Assembly (NCBI GenBank): GCA_002500485.1
Contig: DLRJ01000072.1
Location: 9,149-73,148 of the forward strand
DNA length: 64,000 nucleotides
Direction: 5' to 3'
Source of the DNA: Dehalococcoidia bacterium UBA7891
GTDB lineage: Bacteria > Chloroflexota > Dehalococcoidia > Lucifugimonadales > UBA826
The translations under genes were made by a program, and so were the position numbers. Positions within the stretch are counted from its first letter, which is position 1, and every line of letters begins with the position of its first letter. Below, piece after piece: positions 16,339 through 26,400 of this stretch. The notes below the pieces were generated by a model that was not told the DNA's origin, ran no database searches, and saw only the letters and a list, made by a program, of their open reading frames with translations.

Positions 16339-17535
16339 TCAAGGATGGGCAGTTAAGGAAGGCAAATCACGTAGCCTTTTTATGAGATTCGGAAGCACCT
16401 CCATGAGATAATCTACATCTCCGTCAGAGTTATCCCGACCCAAAGTTATTCTAAGGGTACCCTGAGCTAACTCCGCAGAATGACCTATCGCTAGCAAAAC
16501 ATGCGATGGCTCCAATGAAGCTGATGAGCATGCACTTCCACTAGAAGCACAAATTCCGGCAAAATCTAAACCTAGAAGAATAGGCTCTCCCTCGACTCCG
16601 CGGAAAGATACACTAACATTATTCGGAAGCCGGTCTGTTAAATGGCCGTTTATAGTCATTCCTTCTATTTCATCTCTTAGTCCTCTGATTATCCTGTCAC
16701 GCTTGGCAGATAAGCTGACCTGTAGTTCTTCCCTATCCTTTACAGCTAGCTCTAAAGCCTTTGCTAACCCCACTATTCCGGGAACGTTCTCAGTGCCAGA
16801 TCGGTTTTGGCGTTCCTGACCACCTCCCATTATCAAAGGTTCAAATGGGGTACCTCTCCTCAAATAAAGAAGCCCTACCCCTCGTGGGCCATGAAATTTA
16901 TGGGCAGAAATACTTAGCATATCTACCCCTAAATCTTTTACATTTATCTCGAGTGAACCAGCCGCCTGCACTGCATCACTGTGAACCAATATAGTTTTTC
17001 CTTTTTCCTGGCCTAATAATTTGACAGCTTCTGCAATCTTTTTTATAGGCTGAATAGTCCCGATTTCATTGTTTGCCATCATCACACTGACAAGAATAGT
17101 GTCCTCTCTTATAGAGCCTAAAACCTCATCTACAGAAACCCTCCCATAGGAATCAACAGGCAAATAAGTCACATCAAACCCAAACTGTTCCATCTGTTGA
17201 CAAGTATGCAAAACAGCATGATGCTCAATTTCCGTCGTTATAATATGGGTTCCCAAATTACGCATTGCCGAGGCAGCGCCCTTAATTGCAGCATTATCAG
17301 ACTCGGTCCCTCCACTAGTAAATACTATTTCACTAATCCTAGCGCCAAGTATCCGTGCCACTGATTCTCGAGATTCATCAACCGCTTTCCTCGCTTCCTG
17401 AGCTAGGGTATATATGCTGGAAGGGTTCCCATAGCTGAATTGCAAATATGGCAACATCGTCTCCAACACCTCGGGCCTCATGCGCGTAGTCGCGGCGTGA
17501 TCAAAATAGATGATTCCGTTTTCTGACTGTGGCAT
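16339..17535 (-). CDS. Cysteine desulfurase (NifS/IscS family)
   Basis: A 398-aa PLP enzyme that takes sulfur (or selenium) from cysteine (or selenocysteine) for Fe-S clusters, thio-modified tRNA or selenophosphate. It starts [12 protein letters not shown], has the PLP lysine in [12 protein letters not shown], and the catalytic Cys336 in [20 protein letters not shown] precedes the ATG at 17535; the open frame continues another 83 codons upstream but that part has no family similarity. No iscU or other isc genes adjoin it. It is divergent from the Gld-type ABC cluster. Confidence 0.95.
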   Translation of the reverse strand: MPQSENGIIYFDHAATTRMRPEVLETMLPYLQFSYGNPSSIYTLAQEARKAVDESRESVARILGARISEIVFTSGGTESDNAAIKGAASAMRNLGTHIITTEIEHHAVLHTCQQMEQFGFDVTYLPVDSYGRVSVDEVLGSIREDTILVSVMMANNEIGTIQPIKKIAEAVKLLGQEKGKTILVHSDAVQAAGSLEINVKDLGVDMLSISAHKFHGPRGVGLLYLRRGTPFEPLIMGGGQERQNRSGTENVPGIVGLAKALELAVKDREELQVSLSAKRDRIIRGLRDEIEGMTINGHLTDRLPNNVSVSFRGVEGEPILLGLDFAGICASSGSACSSASLEPSHVLLAIGHSAELAQGTLRITLGRDNSDGDVDYLMEVLPNLIKRLRDLPSLTAHP

Positions 17536-17764
17536 GACGATCAATCCTCCCTCGCAATCACAACCAAATGTCCCTCTATAGATCTTAGCATGTCCATTTG
17601 TTACAGATAGGTCTGATAGAAAGGTGAAAATATCATTGTAATTGTGAAGGAGTTTAAAATATGCTTGTACACTGGAACCGGTTAGATTAACATTCCTCAG
17701 TTCTCTTTTTACCGTCGACCAATACCGGATAAAATGTGAAACGCAGGAATTAAGGATTACATAA

Positions 17765-18733
17765 TTGATCGATGCGATAGACATAACTAAATATTACGGT
17801 GACTTCCCTGCTGTAACAGGTTTGAATTTTTCAGTTGAACAGGGAGAGATCCTTGGTTTTCTTGGACCTAACGGGGCCGGTAAATCAACAACAATGAAAA
17901 TATTAACCGGATTTATCCCTCCTTCTTCCGGTACTGCCAAAATTGCCGGATATGACATTGTTGAACAATCCCTACTTGCTAGAAGACACATCGGATATTT
18001 ACCAGAGACAGTGCCACTATACGAGGACATGGAGATCAGTGATTACCTGTCCTTCATGGGTCAAATCAGGGGAATGTCTTCCTCTCAATTAAAAAAACGG
18101 ATAGATGAGGTGGTCGAACTGTGCCGGCTTGAAGAGTACAGAAATACTATTATTGGCAAACTCTCTAAAGGATATAGACAAAGAGTCGGAATATCACAAG
18201 CAATACTGCATGAACCTGACGTTTTAGTATTGGACGAACCTACTATAGGAATTGATCCCATCCAAGTAGTAGAGACTAGGCAATTAATAAAAAACCTAGG
18301 CGAAGAACATACCTTGATATTAAGTTCGCACATTCTTCCGGAAGTGAGCATGATCTGTGACAGGGTCATCATCATTCATGAAGGGCAGATCGTGGCTGTT
18401 GACGATCCTAGCAACTTAGGTACTAATTTATCAGGAATAGAACGGGTAGAAATTGAGGTAAAAGGGCCTAATAGGGAAATAGTTCCTGTGCTCGAAGAGA
18501 TAGACGGAGTCCAATCAATAGAAAGAATCCCAGTAACAGGTGGCGCCTACCACAGATATCATATTACGGTAGATATAGGACGAGATCTTAGACACGACTT
18601 AGCCAAAATGGTTGTAGCTAGTGGTTGGGAACTTTTGAAATTACAGTCACTTGGTATGTCTTTAGAAGAAATATTCCTGAGACTTACAATAGAGGAAGAG
18701 GAATTACCGAGTCCTCCAGGGGAAGCTTCTTGA
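17765..18733 (+). CDS. ABC transporter ATP-binding protein (GldA-like)
   Basis: A 322-aa ATPase driving an ABC-2 type exporter. Walker [10 protein letters not shown] is at about 34-42, the signature [10 protein letters not shown] near 138 and Walker [11 protein letters not shown] near 161. The C-terminal 100 residues are the usual extension of this exporter class. The start appears to be TTG at 17765; no ATG is in frame at a sensible place, and an AAGGA lies about 12 bases upstream. The TGA stop overlaps the TTG start of the permease gene. Confidence 0.93.
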   Translation: MIDAIDITKYYGDFPAVTGLNFSVEQGEILGFLGPNGAGKSTTMKILTGFIPPSSGTAKIAGYDIVEQSLLARRHIGYLPETVPLYEDMEISDYLSFMGQIRGMSSSQLKKRIDEVVELCRLEEYRNTIIGKLSKGYRQRVGISQAILHEPDVLVLDEPTIGIDPIQVVETRQLIKNLGEEHTLILSSHILPEVSMICDRVIIIHEGQIVAVDDPSNLGTNLSGIERVEIEVKGPNREIVPVLEEIDGVQSIERIPVTGGAYHRYHITVDIGRDLRHDLAKMVVASGWELLKLQSLGMSLEEIFLRLTIEEEELPSPPGEAS

Positions 18734-19443
18734 CAAATTTAATCGCTATTACCCGAAAGGAGGCTAAAGCCTATTTTTCAACTCCCTCTGCCTACATAGT
18801 GGGAGCGATGTTCTTGGTTTTGACCGGTGTGTTTTTCGTATTTGATGTAAGCACGCCATTTGCCGAAGCTGGAGTGAGAGGGCTTTCTGATTGGGCAAGT
18901 TTCTTCATCGTGTTCCTTGCACCTCTTATCACAATGAAACTATTGGCTGAGGAACAAAAGTTAGGTACCTTGGAGTTGTTACTAACCTCCCCAGTTCGGG
19001 AATGGGAAGTAGTTTTAGGAAAATATCTCGCTAGCCTTTTGATGCTTTTAGCAATCCAATCAGTAACCTTGTACTACGTTTTTATGATCTACTTTTTTGG
19101 AAATCCAGATACAGGCCCAGTCATCAGTGCCTATCTTGGACTGGTACTACACGGGGCGGCGGCTCTGGCAATAGGTATGCTAGGTTCATCCCTTTCAGGT
19201 AACCAAATAGTATCAGCTGTAGTTGCAACAGCTATATTACTGATATTTTCCTTCATAAACAGGGTTTCATCATTAGTGGATGGCGCCGTCGCAGAATTCA
19301 TTAATGCACTTTCCATGAATGCTCGGTTATCGGATTTCAGCAGAGGGGTCATTGACCTAAGCCATGTGGTCTACTTCTTGAGTATTGTGGCAATATTTTT
19401 ATTCTTATCAATACGTTCGCTTGAAACAAGAAGGTGGAGATAG
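18730..19443 (+). CDS. ABC-2 type permease (GldF-like)
   Basis: A 237-aa membrane permease with about six transmembrane segments. It begins [21 protein letters not shown], the usual cytoplasmic N-terminal helix, followed by segments near residues 20-40, 55-75, 95-120, 135-160, 165-185 and 215-233. EEQKLGTLELLLTSPV is the conserved ABC-2 coupling motif. TTG at 18730 overlaps the ATPase stop (TTGA), indicating translational coupling. Together with the flanking genes it forms a GldA-GldF-GldG-DUF4340 exporter set of unknown substrate. Confidence 0.9.
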   Translation: MTNLIAITRKEAKAYFSTPSAYIVGAMFLVLTGVFFVFDVSTPFAEAGVRGLSDWASFFIVFLAPLITMKLLAEEQKLGTLELLLTSPVREWEVVLGKYLASLLMLLAIQSVTLYYVFMIYFFGNPDTGPVISAYLGLVLHGAAALAIGMLGSSLSGNQIVSAVVATAILLIFSFINRVSSLVDGAVAEFINALSMNARLSDFSRGVIDLSHVVYFLSIVAIFLFLSIRSLETRRWR

Positions 19444-19445
19444 GG

Positions 19446-21110
19446 ATGGCTCTTAAACCGCAAATAAATGATGCTTCCTATGCTGAAATAATCCTATCGT
19501 CTATTAAATCCCCAAATTTTTGGAGCATCATATTAGGGTCCGCGGGTATATTCGCAGTTCTTCTCGGGGGCTCAATTAATTTAGCCTTTGAAGGCCTCAA
19601 AGATTTATCGCTGTGGGTTTTGATGGCAGGAGCCGGACTAATATTCCTAGCACTAGTACTGTCACCAAGGGCAGTGGCAATGTTCCTTGCAGGAAGGAAA
19701 GGTAGATACGGCGTAAACGTAGCGATTATGACCCTAGCATTCTTTGTAATTCTCCTAATAGCCAATTTTTTAATGTATCAAAACCCAAATAGGATTGATG
19801 TAACCGCCACGAGGGTTTTCACTCTTTCAGAACAAACTTATGGAATATTGGACAACCTTTCCGAAAACGATCGATCAGTGCATGCATATGCTTTTTTTGT
19901 ATCTTCAGTATCCTCCGACAACCAACGACAATCAGCTGAAGACCTATTAAACGAATTTGACAGGAGATCCCACAATTTTAGTTTTTCATTTGTGGATCCA
20001 GAACTAAACAGATCAGAAGCATTGAAATATAACGTGACAACTTACCCATCAGTTGTCTTTGAGGCAGATGATGGCAAATTTGAAGGCGTTACCCTCTTAA
20101 CGGAACAAGATTTCGTTACTGGTATATTAATTTCAACAGGAACAGAGCAAAAAGCCATTTACTACCTAACTGGGCATGGTGAGACATCGGTATCTAGAGA
20201 CCCCATGACCGGTGCAATTGGATTGGAAGGACTAGATCTAGCAATAGAAGGCATGCAAAGGGACAATTATTTTGTGATGCCTTTGAATTTGAAACAGTTT
20301 GAATCCGTGCCTGACGATGCTGCAGTATTAATAATTGCAGGCCCCAAAGACAATAAAGACTTGGACGAGTCAGAGTTAACGGCAATTCTAAAATATGTCC
20401 GAGACGGCGGAAGAATATTAATGCTACTCGATCCGAATCCACCAGTAAAATTTAACGGTCTAGCCGCCCTTTACGGTATAGCGATATCCAGTGAACATGT
20501 GGTAGATGCAGTAAGCAATGTCTCAGGGAAAATGCTCACCCCTATGGTGCAAAAGGCCAATGGGCAATTTACCACAAGTAACTCGGCCCCTGGCCTTACA
20601 ATAGCTGATGACATATCAGTAACAATTTTCCCAGATTCAGCTGCGATACTCAGCCCTTCAGCTGAGGAATTTGCACTAAGGGACCATATCAAATTCACTC
20701 CACTTGGTATGACTACTCCAGCAAGTTGGCTAACGAAGGACCCAGAAGATGTTACATATTCTTCAGAGAAACAACAGGGCCCTTTTCCTATATCGGCTGT
20801 AGTTGAGGCCACAGGAATGTATACTGACTTAGGAGCCACCCACCAACTAGCTAAAATCGTTCTATTCTCGGACTCTGATTTTGCCAGCAATAAATACTTC
20901 GCCAGCATGGATAATGCAGATATTTTCCTCAATTCAATTAACTGGCTTGCCGATGATTTTGAGTTGATATCCATAAGGCCCAAACTACTGCCCTACAGGG
21001 AATTGGTTGTGAACAGTAGAGAAAGGGATTTCATTAAGTGGTCCAGTTGGACACTACCTCCAACCTTCATGCTCTTCATGGCTTTGGTTGTATGGTGGAG
21101 ACGTAGATAA
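19446..21110 (+). CDS. GldG-like ABC-type auxiliary protein
   Basis: A 554-aa protein with N-terminal transmembrane segments (about residues 25-60, 72-95), a large extracytoplasmic domain and a C-terminal transmembrane helix ending in WWRRR. The extracytoplasmic part has the GldG/IFT52-like core with RVFTLSEQTYGILDNL, IYYLTGHGE and LIIAGP and ILMLLDPNPP. ATG 19446 is preferred (GGTGGAGATAGGG upstream). It follows the permease by two bases. In Bacteroidetes GldG is linked to gliding; in other phyla the role is unknown, so gliding should not be assumed. Confidence 0.88.
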   Translation: MALKPQINDASYAEIILSSIKSPNFWSIILGSAGIFAVLLGGSINLAFEGLKDLSLWVLMAGAGLIFLALVLSPRAVAMFLAGRKGRYGVNVAIMTLAFFVILLIANFLMYQNPNRIDVTATRVFTLSEQTYGILDNLSENDRSVHAYAFFVSSVSSDNQRQSAEDLLNEFDRRSHNFSFSFVDPELNRSEALKYNVTTYPSVVFEADDGKFEGVTLLTEQDFVTGILISTGTEQKAIYYLTGHGETSVSRDPMTGAIGLEGLDLAIEGMQRDNYFVMPLNLKQFESVPDDAAVLIIAGPKDNKDLDESELTAILKYVRDGGRILMLLDPNPPVKFNGLAALYGIAISSEHVVDAVSNVSGKMLTPMVQKANGQFTTSNSAPGLTIADDISVTIFPDSAAILSPSAEEFALRDHIKFTPLGMTTPASWLTKDPEDVTYSSEKQQGPFPISAVVEATGMYTDLGATHQLAKIVLFSDSDFASNKYFASMDNADIFLNSINWLADDFELISIRPKLLPYRELVVNSRERDFIKWSSWTLPPTFMLFMALVVWWRRR

Positions 21111-21122
21111 GAGAGATCAAAA

Positions 21123-22142
21123 TTGAATCTTAAAGCCACCGTAGCATTAATAATACTGGCAGCTGTTGCTGTTGTCGTTTACCTATTTAATCCTTTTGCC
21201 CAAGAGGATAAGAAACCTCCTCCAAAACCTTGGTTTTACCAAGTTTCGGTAGATGATATGACATCAATCCGAATCACTCACGAGGACAAGAGTGAATCAT
21301 TTATCAAAACTCCTTCAGGTACCTGGGCATTTGATTGGGATGTATTGATCCCCCCTAATCACAATAGATGGGGTGGCATTGCTTTTATCCTAGGAGGACC
21401 GCAAACGAAACGAGATCTAACCGAAACAACTACCCTAATAGTTGACCCGTCCCAATACGGCCTCGACGATCCACACACAGTAGTTAATATCGGCCTCACT
21501 CTTAATAGGACATTGGAATTTAGACTTGGAGACAAAACCACCAACGGCTGGCACCATTACGGTCAGATCGTGGGATTCCCTCAATTGTTTCTTATAGCCG
21601 ACACGTGGGGTGAAGTGCTAGCTCGATTAGCAGTAGAACCACCCTACCCCAAATGGTATATAGAACGGCCTGCAGATCAAATCAGCGAAATAAATATTTT
21701 TCCTAAATCGGAAGATGCTAAAACCGACAAGGCTCAGCTGAACTTCAAAAGAGAAAAAGATGGGACTTGGCGAGTGATAGACTATCTCGTCGGCACGGAA
21801 TCCCACTTGGTCGATGACACCAAATGGCAGAAACTTTTACCCACAATAAAAAGCCCTTCTGGAGTTGATGTTGCGGTCCACAAAGTTCGGGACCGAGATT
21901 ATTCCCAATGGGGCCTAGGAGACAACTCAGCAGCAGTAGAAATACGTTTCCAAAACACGACGGAACAAGGGACAACATACACCGACGGCTCTTTACTGCT
22001 AATTGGTGACCTTGAACCCGGCGGACAAGCCTATTACGGAAAGTCTGAAGAAGAAGGAGTGACTCAACCAGTACTACTTTTCCCCAAACTGTGGGTAGAA
22101 ACCATATTTGGGTTATACGAAAATATTCCATACGCTGATTAA
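21123..22142 (+). CDS. DUF4340 domain-containing protein
   Basis: A 339-aa membrane-anchored protein that is the usual fourth gene of Gld-type ABC clusters. One N-terminal transmembrane helix spans about residues 5-24. The remainder is a beta-rich extracytoplasmic region with repeated DUF4340 units, including TSIRITHEDKSESFIKTPSGTW and the GLDDPHTVVNIGL strand. The start is TTG at 21123, 12 bases after gldG. It is the last gene of the operon; no terminator was seen. Confidence 0.85.
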   Translation: MNLKATVALIILAAVAVVVYLFNPFAQEDKKPPPKPWFYQVSVDDMTSIRITHEDKSESFIKTPSGTWAFDWDVLIPPNHNRWGGIAFILGGPQTKRDLTETTTLIVDPSQYGLDDPHTVVNIGLTLNRTLEFRLGDKTTNGWHHYGQIVGFPQLFLIADTWGEVLARLAVEPPYPKWYIERPADQISEINIFPKSEDAKTDKAQLNFKREKDGTWRVIDYLVGTESHLVDDTKWQKLLPTIKSPSGVDVAVHKVRDRDYSQWGLGDNSAAVEIRFQNTTEQGTTYTDGSLLLIGDLEPGGQAYYGKSEEEGVTQPVLLFPKLWVETIFGLYENIPYAD

Positions 22143-22186
22143 ATTTGACTGAGTCGACCTCTTAGAATTCGGGATGGCTTTTGGTT

Positions 22187-23368
22187 ATGGATGCTGAAAT
22201 TATTGCGGTCGGGACAGAACTACTTATGGGAGAGTTGGTTGATTCAAATTCGGCTTTCCTAGCATCTGAACTACCTAAATTGGGAATGTCATTAAAGATT
22301 GCTGTCAAAATCGGAGATGATATTAATGACCTTCTAAAAGGCATAGAGTCCGCATTAATTAGATCTGATGTGGTAATAACCACTGGCGGACTCGGACCAA
22401 CATCTGACGACCTGACAAGAGAATCAATCGCCAAATTTTTTGAGGAAGAAATGGAAGTGGACCCGACACTTCTCAATGATTTAGAAGATAATTTTGCGCT
22501 GCGCGGCATAAAAATGCCAAACCCCAACATCAAACAAGCTACTTTAATACCTTCATCCATTCCGCTACCTAATCCGAATGGAACCGCCCCGGGTTGGTTT
22601 GTAAATAAAGACGGGAAAATAGTAATAGCAATGCCCGGGCCTCCAATGGAATTGATTCCTATGTGGAAAAACCATGTGGTAGAAAAACTTGCAGCACTTT
22701 CAGGCGGCATTTCCATTGCAACAAAAAATATCAAAACATTCGGCCGATCTGAAGGAGAATTAGATGAAATACTGTCACATCTTTTCGGGCAAGAAAATCC
22801 TTATCTCGGTATTTATTCTAAACAAGATGGCATACATCTTAGAGCAATAGCAAAATCAGATACAGATTCGGAAGCCACCTCTCTAATCAGCCAAATTGAG
22901 CACCAAATCATTGAAAAAGTAGGTGCAGATTTTGTCTGGGGGCAAGATGACGACACTCCTGCAATGGTCGCCACCAGCTTCCTCCGATCAAGAAATCTTC
23001 GCCTCTGCGTCACTGAATCGTATACAGGAGGGGCCGTCTGTGGTCTCATTTCTGAATGTGAACTATTCGACGAGGTATTCTTTCAAGGATTAATAAAAAC
23101 TCCCGTTAAGAAGCCAATCATTGACTATCAGGAACCCAATCAATCCTGTAATGATTCCTGTAAAGCAGATTTACATCTTAATATATCTCCCCTATTACTT
23201 GAAGATACAAACCACAACTTTGGAACCGTACTTTTCAAAATAAGTAGTCAGCATACAACCACGTGCATATCGGGGAAATATAGGACGGGAAATTCTAGGA
23301 TGAGGCAAAGAGCCTCAAATCACGCCTTAATTGAATTAATAAGATTTATTAAATCAACCTATAAATAA
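22187..23368 (+). CDS. cinA: CinA-like protein with degenerate C-terminal amidase domain
   Basis: A 393-aa protein. The N-terminal COG1058 (molybdopterin-binding-like) pyrophosphatase domain is intact: [40 protein letters not shown] and [12 protein letters not shown]. The C-terminal PncC domain (nicotinamide mononucleotide amidase) is recognisable from [18 protein letters not shown] and the final [17 protein letters not shown], but the AESCTGG box is altered and the middle, including the TGIAGPGG loop, is replaced by unrelated sequence. NMN deamidase activity is therefore doubtful. ATG at 22187 is chosen over TTG 22181. Confidence 0.88.
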   Translation: MDAEIIAVGTELLMGELVDSNSAFLASELPKLGMSLKIAVKIGDDINDLLKGIESALIRSDVVITTGGLGPTSDDLTRESIAKFFEEEMEVDPTLLNDLEDNFALRGIKMPNPNIKQATLIPSSIPLPNPNGTAPGWFVNKDGKIVIAMPGPPMELIPMWKNHVVEKLAALSGGISIATKNIKTFGRSEGELDEILSHLFGQENPYLGIYSKQDGIHLRAIAKSDTDSEATSLISQIEHQIIEKVGADFVWGQDDDTPAMVATSFLRSRNLRLCVTESYTGGAVCGLISECELFDEVFFQGLIKTPVKKPIIDYQEPNQSCNDSCKADLHLNISPLLLEDTNHNFGTVLFKISSQHTTTCISGKYRTGNSRMRQRASNHALIELIRFIKSTYK

Positions 23369-23369
23369 T

Positions 23370-23446
<77 letters not shown>

Positions 23447-23570
23447 ACAGACAAAAAAGAATAGCATGCCAACACAAAGGCATCAATAAACTATGCCATT
23501 GTGGAATAGTTTTGATTGTATTGTTAAACTTCCCATCAGCCTATATTACAAACGAGTAGACTGGAGGAAG

Positions 23571-24377
23571 ATGTTTCAAATGACTACTATTCCTGAAGTA
23601 GCCTTGTCACCTAAAGATGTTCGGGAACTAATACGAGGCGGCGAATTTACACGTCCCACTGCGGGTGTCGCGGCTGGTTATGTACAAGCTAATTTGGCTA
23701 TTCTCCCGAAAGAGTATGCTTTTGATTTTCTGCTTTTTTGCCAAAGAAACCCTAAACCTTGTCCGTTGGTTGAAGTTTTGGAGCCTGGCCAAGTTGAAGT
23801 CTCTGTGACAGCCCCTTCAAGTGATATTAGAACAGACGTACCCTTGTACCGTGTGTATGAAAATGGGGAAATGTCAGCAGAAATAAGTAACCTTACTGGC
23901 CTATGGAAATCTGATTTTGTCTCATTTTTGTTAGGTTGCAGCTTTTCTTTTGAATCCGCCCTAATAAATAATGGGATAAGACTTCCTCATTTTGAAACCG
24001 GCACCAACGTCTCCATGTATATAACCAACATACCAACAGTTCCGGCAGGCCCGTTTTCTGGGCCGATGGTAGTCTCAATGAGATCAATCCCACAGGAAAA
24101 GGTGGTGAGAGCTGTTCAAGTCACATCAAGATTCCCCGGAGTGCACGGATCCCCAATCCACATTGGAGACCCGTCAGCAATTGGCATATCCAATCTATCC
24201 CAACCAGATTTTGGAGACCCCACTATAATAAAAGAGGGTGAGGTGCCAGTCTTTTGGGCTTGCGGGGTCACTCCCCAATCAGTAGCTATGTCATCAAAAC
24301 CACCCATAATGGTTACACATGCCCCAGGGCATATGTTTATAACCGATATGAAAGATGAAGATTATTCTGTCCTATAG
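23571..24377 (+). CDS. DUF1445 putative hydro-lyase (N-half of D-glutamate cyclase)
   Basis: A 268-aa protein of the DUF1445/YcsI putative hydro-lyase family. Hallmarks are DVRELIRGGEFTRPTAGVAAGYVQANL near the N-terminus, DVPLYRVYENGE, FLLGCSFSFESALI and VTSRFPGVHGSPIHIGDPSAIGI followed by PVFWACGVTPQ. Human DGLUCY, a mitochondrial D-glutamate cyclase, is a fusion of this domain with DUF4392, which here is the next gene (8 bases on). GGAGG precedes ATG 23571; an upstream in-frame start at 23493 lacks any signal. Predicted role with its neighbour: conversion of D-glutamate to 5-oxo-D-proline. Confidence 0.88.
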   Translation: MFQMTTIPEVALSPKDVRELIRGGEFTRPTAGVAAGYVQANLAILPKEYAFDFLLFCQRNPKPCPLVEVLEPGQVEVSVTAPSSDIRTDVPLYRVYENGEMSAEISNLTGLWKSDFVSFLLGCSFSFESALINNGIRLPHFETGTNVSMYITNIPTVPAGPFSGPMVVSMRSIPQEKVVRAVQVTSRFPGVHGSPIHIGDPSAIGISNLSQPDFGDPTIIKEGEVPVFWACGVTPQSVAMSSKPPIMVTHAPGHMFITDMKDEDYSVL

Positions 24378-24385
24378 ATATAACC

Positions 24386-25237
24386 ATGACATTAGAAGAA
24401 CTCATACTTAGTCAGGATAAAAGAGGTATTTCAAAAATTAGAAATTCTCTTGCCAGAGATTTCTGTTTCGATGCTGCTAATTTCATATTAGCCAATCCAG
24501 GAAAAGTTATCATCACAACTGGATTTTACATCCTAAGTGCCGAAGCCGCTGAGACTGATGGCCCCCCTGGAGCGATCGCAATCGGGAATGCCTTGGAAGA
24601 GATAGGATATGAGGTTGTCTACGTCACAGATAAATATTGCAGCCAAATGATGAAGGAAATTTCAACAGAAACATCCCGAGTCATTGAATTTCCCATTGGA
24701 ACCCTTGGTACAAGTAAAAAAATAGCATCCCAGATCCTGGAGGAAGAAAAGCCAGACCTTTTGATATCAATTGAAAGGTGTGCTCCAGCTACTGACGGGC
24801 TGTACAGAAACATGAGAGACATGGACATCACTAGCAATACTGCGAAAATAGACCTTCTATTTGAGACACATTACGCTAGCGTTGGTATTGGAGATGGTGG
24901 GAACGAGATCGGCTTGGGTAATCTTTATTCAGAGGTTGAAGGGTCTACAGAATTGGTTGGCTTCCCAGCAAACACCAAAACGACAAAACTGATAATAAGC
25001 AGCGTCTCAAATTGGGGTGGCTATGGATTGATCGCTGCCATTTCCATCTTGAAAGGTAAAAACCTGCTCCCTTCGGTCGAAAGCGATATCCATAACATAA
25101 AAAAAATCGTCGCCATGGGAGCAGTGGACGGCTTCAGTGGAGATAATGTTGAAAAAGTAGACGGATTCACTTTAGAGGAAAACGTCTCATTTTTGGAAAA
25201 TCTCCATGATTTCGTCCAAGATTCACTTGCTCATTAA
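24386..25237 (+). CDS. DUF4392 protein (C-half of D-glutamate cyclase)
   Basis: A 283-aa protein with the DUF4392 domain of D-glutamate cyclase. Readable blocks are KVIITTGFYILSAEAAETDGPPGAIAIG at about 40-66, SIERCAPATDGLYRNMR, and VGIGDGGNEIGLGNL, which is the most conserved part. It directly follows the DUF1445 gene; in many bacteria the two are fused or adjacent. Together they probably recycle D-glutamate; whether the separate bacterial pair has the same activity as the fused human protein is inference. Confidence 0.87.
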   Translation: MTLEELILSQDKRGISKIRNSLARDFCFDAANFILANPGKVIITTGFYILSAEAAETDGPPGAIAIGNALEEIGYEVVYVTDKYCSQMMKEISTETSRVIEFPIGTLGTSKKIASQILEEEKPDLLISIERCAPATDGLYRNMRDMDITSNTAKIDLLFETHYASVGIGDGGNEIGLGNLYSEVEGSTELVGFPANTKTTKLIISSVSNWGGYGLIAAISILKGKNLLPSVESDIHNIKKIVAMGAVDGFSGDNVEKVDGFTLEENVSFLENLHDFVQDSLAH

Positions 25238-25262
25238 CTCAGCCTATATATTTCAACCCGAA

Positions 25263-25892
25263 TTACAAACTGTTGCTTGTCTCTGGTACATTATTTTCTG
25301 TCCGCTTAGGGGTCTGCGTGACATTTAACGCATCCAAGCCACGCCTTACCTGACCAAGCTGATTAGACAACTGTTCTTCTATAGAAGATAACACTTCCAT
25401 AGAATAGCGATCTGCACCTTGGCGCAGCTCAGCCGCTTGGTTTTCAGCATCGCTTACCAATGCATATGCTCTACGCTGAGCCTCTTGAATGACTGTTTGG
25501 ACTTCATCTTGAGCGCTTGTAACTAATGTTTGGGCCTCGCCTGAAGCTGTTGCTACAATCTCTTCACCCCTATTATTAGCCACTTTCAAGACTTCCGAAT
25601 CGGAGACTTTTTCTTCTTGCTCAACTGAAGCCGCGGTTGACAACTGAACAGCAGTATTTTTTGCATCATCAACAATTCTAGATGCTTCCATCTGTGCCTG
25701 ACTGATAATGCTGTCCTTTTGCGTAATTATAGTTTGAGCCTCTTGCACTCCTGATGGCATACTATTTTGTAACTCAGACAGAAGAATTCCTAGCCGATCT
25801 GCATCTATCATCGTTTTCCCACGAAAACCCGGAACACGTGTACCACTTTTACTTACTTCAATTAGTTCATTGACAAGTTGGTTAAGATCCAT
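25263..25892 (-). CDS. Coiled-coil protein, DivIVA/F-type ATPase b-subunit-like
   Basis: A 209-aa protein dominated by a long heptad-rich alpha helix, about residues 35-185, with many Ala, Gln and Glu repeats. The first 30 residues (LNQLVNELIEVSKSGTRVPGFRGKTMIDADRLGILLSELQ) form a globular or amphipathic head. There is no membrane segment. The pattern resembles DivIVA/GpsB-like or ATP-synthase-stalk-like helices but no firm family is evident. It is next to coaD and rsmD, a common neighbourhood in this phylum. GGGAGG precedes the ATG. Confidence 0.75.
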   Translation of the reverse strand: MDLNQLVNELIEVSKSGTRVPGFRGKTMIDADRLGILLSELQNSMPSGVQEAQTIITQKDSIISQAQMEASRIVDDAKNTAVQLSTAASVEQEEKVSDSEVLKVANNRGEEIVATASGEAQTLVTSAQDEVQTVIQEAQRRAYALVSDAENQAAELRQGADRYSMEVLSSIEEQLSNQLGQVRRGLDALNVTQTPKRTENNVPETSNSL

Positions 25893-25926
25893 AATTAGTA
25901 GCCTCCCTGACTTATACTAAGCAAAT

Positions 25927-26400
25927 CTAAATACGCTCTTTAAGTGCTTCCGCAACATGAGGAGGCACTAAATTATCTATATTGGCCCCTAAGCGGGCAA
26001 CTTCTTTTATCCTACTGGAATATATGAACTGGTGCTCCAATGCACTCATCATGCACACCACATCAATATCCGGCGCCAAATTTCGCCACATGAGAGCCAT
26101 TTCAAACTCTTGTTCAAAATCGAATCCAGCCCTTAAACCTCGTAGTATCACCTCTGCCCCAACCTCACGGGCCACTGTAGGTGCTAAGCCTGTAAATTGA
26201 ACTACTTCTACGTTAGTTATTCCGTCCAAAGACTCTTGAAATAAGGCAACTCTTTCTTCTGTATCAAACATTAAATTCTTCGGAGGAGCCTTGTAGACTC
26301 CCACTATCACTTGATCAAAGAGACGGGATGCTCGCCTAGCAACATCAATATGTCCATTATGGGCCGGATCGAAACTTCCTGGGTAAAATGCTTTAGCCAC
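25927..26400 (-). CDS. coaD: Phosphopantetheine adenylyltransferase
   Basis: Fourth step of CoA synthesis: 4'-phosphopantetheine plus ATP to dephospho-CoA. The 157-aa length is standard. FYPGSFDPAHNGHIDVARRAS at the N-terminus carries the HxGH-type nucleotidyl-transferase motif (HNGH), and ISSR-like YSSRIKEVARLGA near residue 130 is the ATP-binding ISSTxxR equivalent. The start is GTG at 26400, overlapping the rsmD stop by eight bases, so coaD is coupled to rsmD. Confidence 0.96.
   Translation of the reverse strand: MAKAFYPGSFDPAHNGHIDVARRASRLFDQVIVGVYKAPPKNLMFDTEERVALFQESLDGITNVEVVQFTGLAPTVAREVGAEVILRGLRAGFDFEQEFEMALMWRNLAPDIDVVCMMSALEHQFIYSSRIKEVARLGANIDNLVPPHVAEALKERI

Noticed and set aside
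17765..22142. Calling the Gld-type cluster gliding motility genes
   Set aside because: No other gld, spr or por genes are present; this exporter set is common in non-gliding bacteria.
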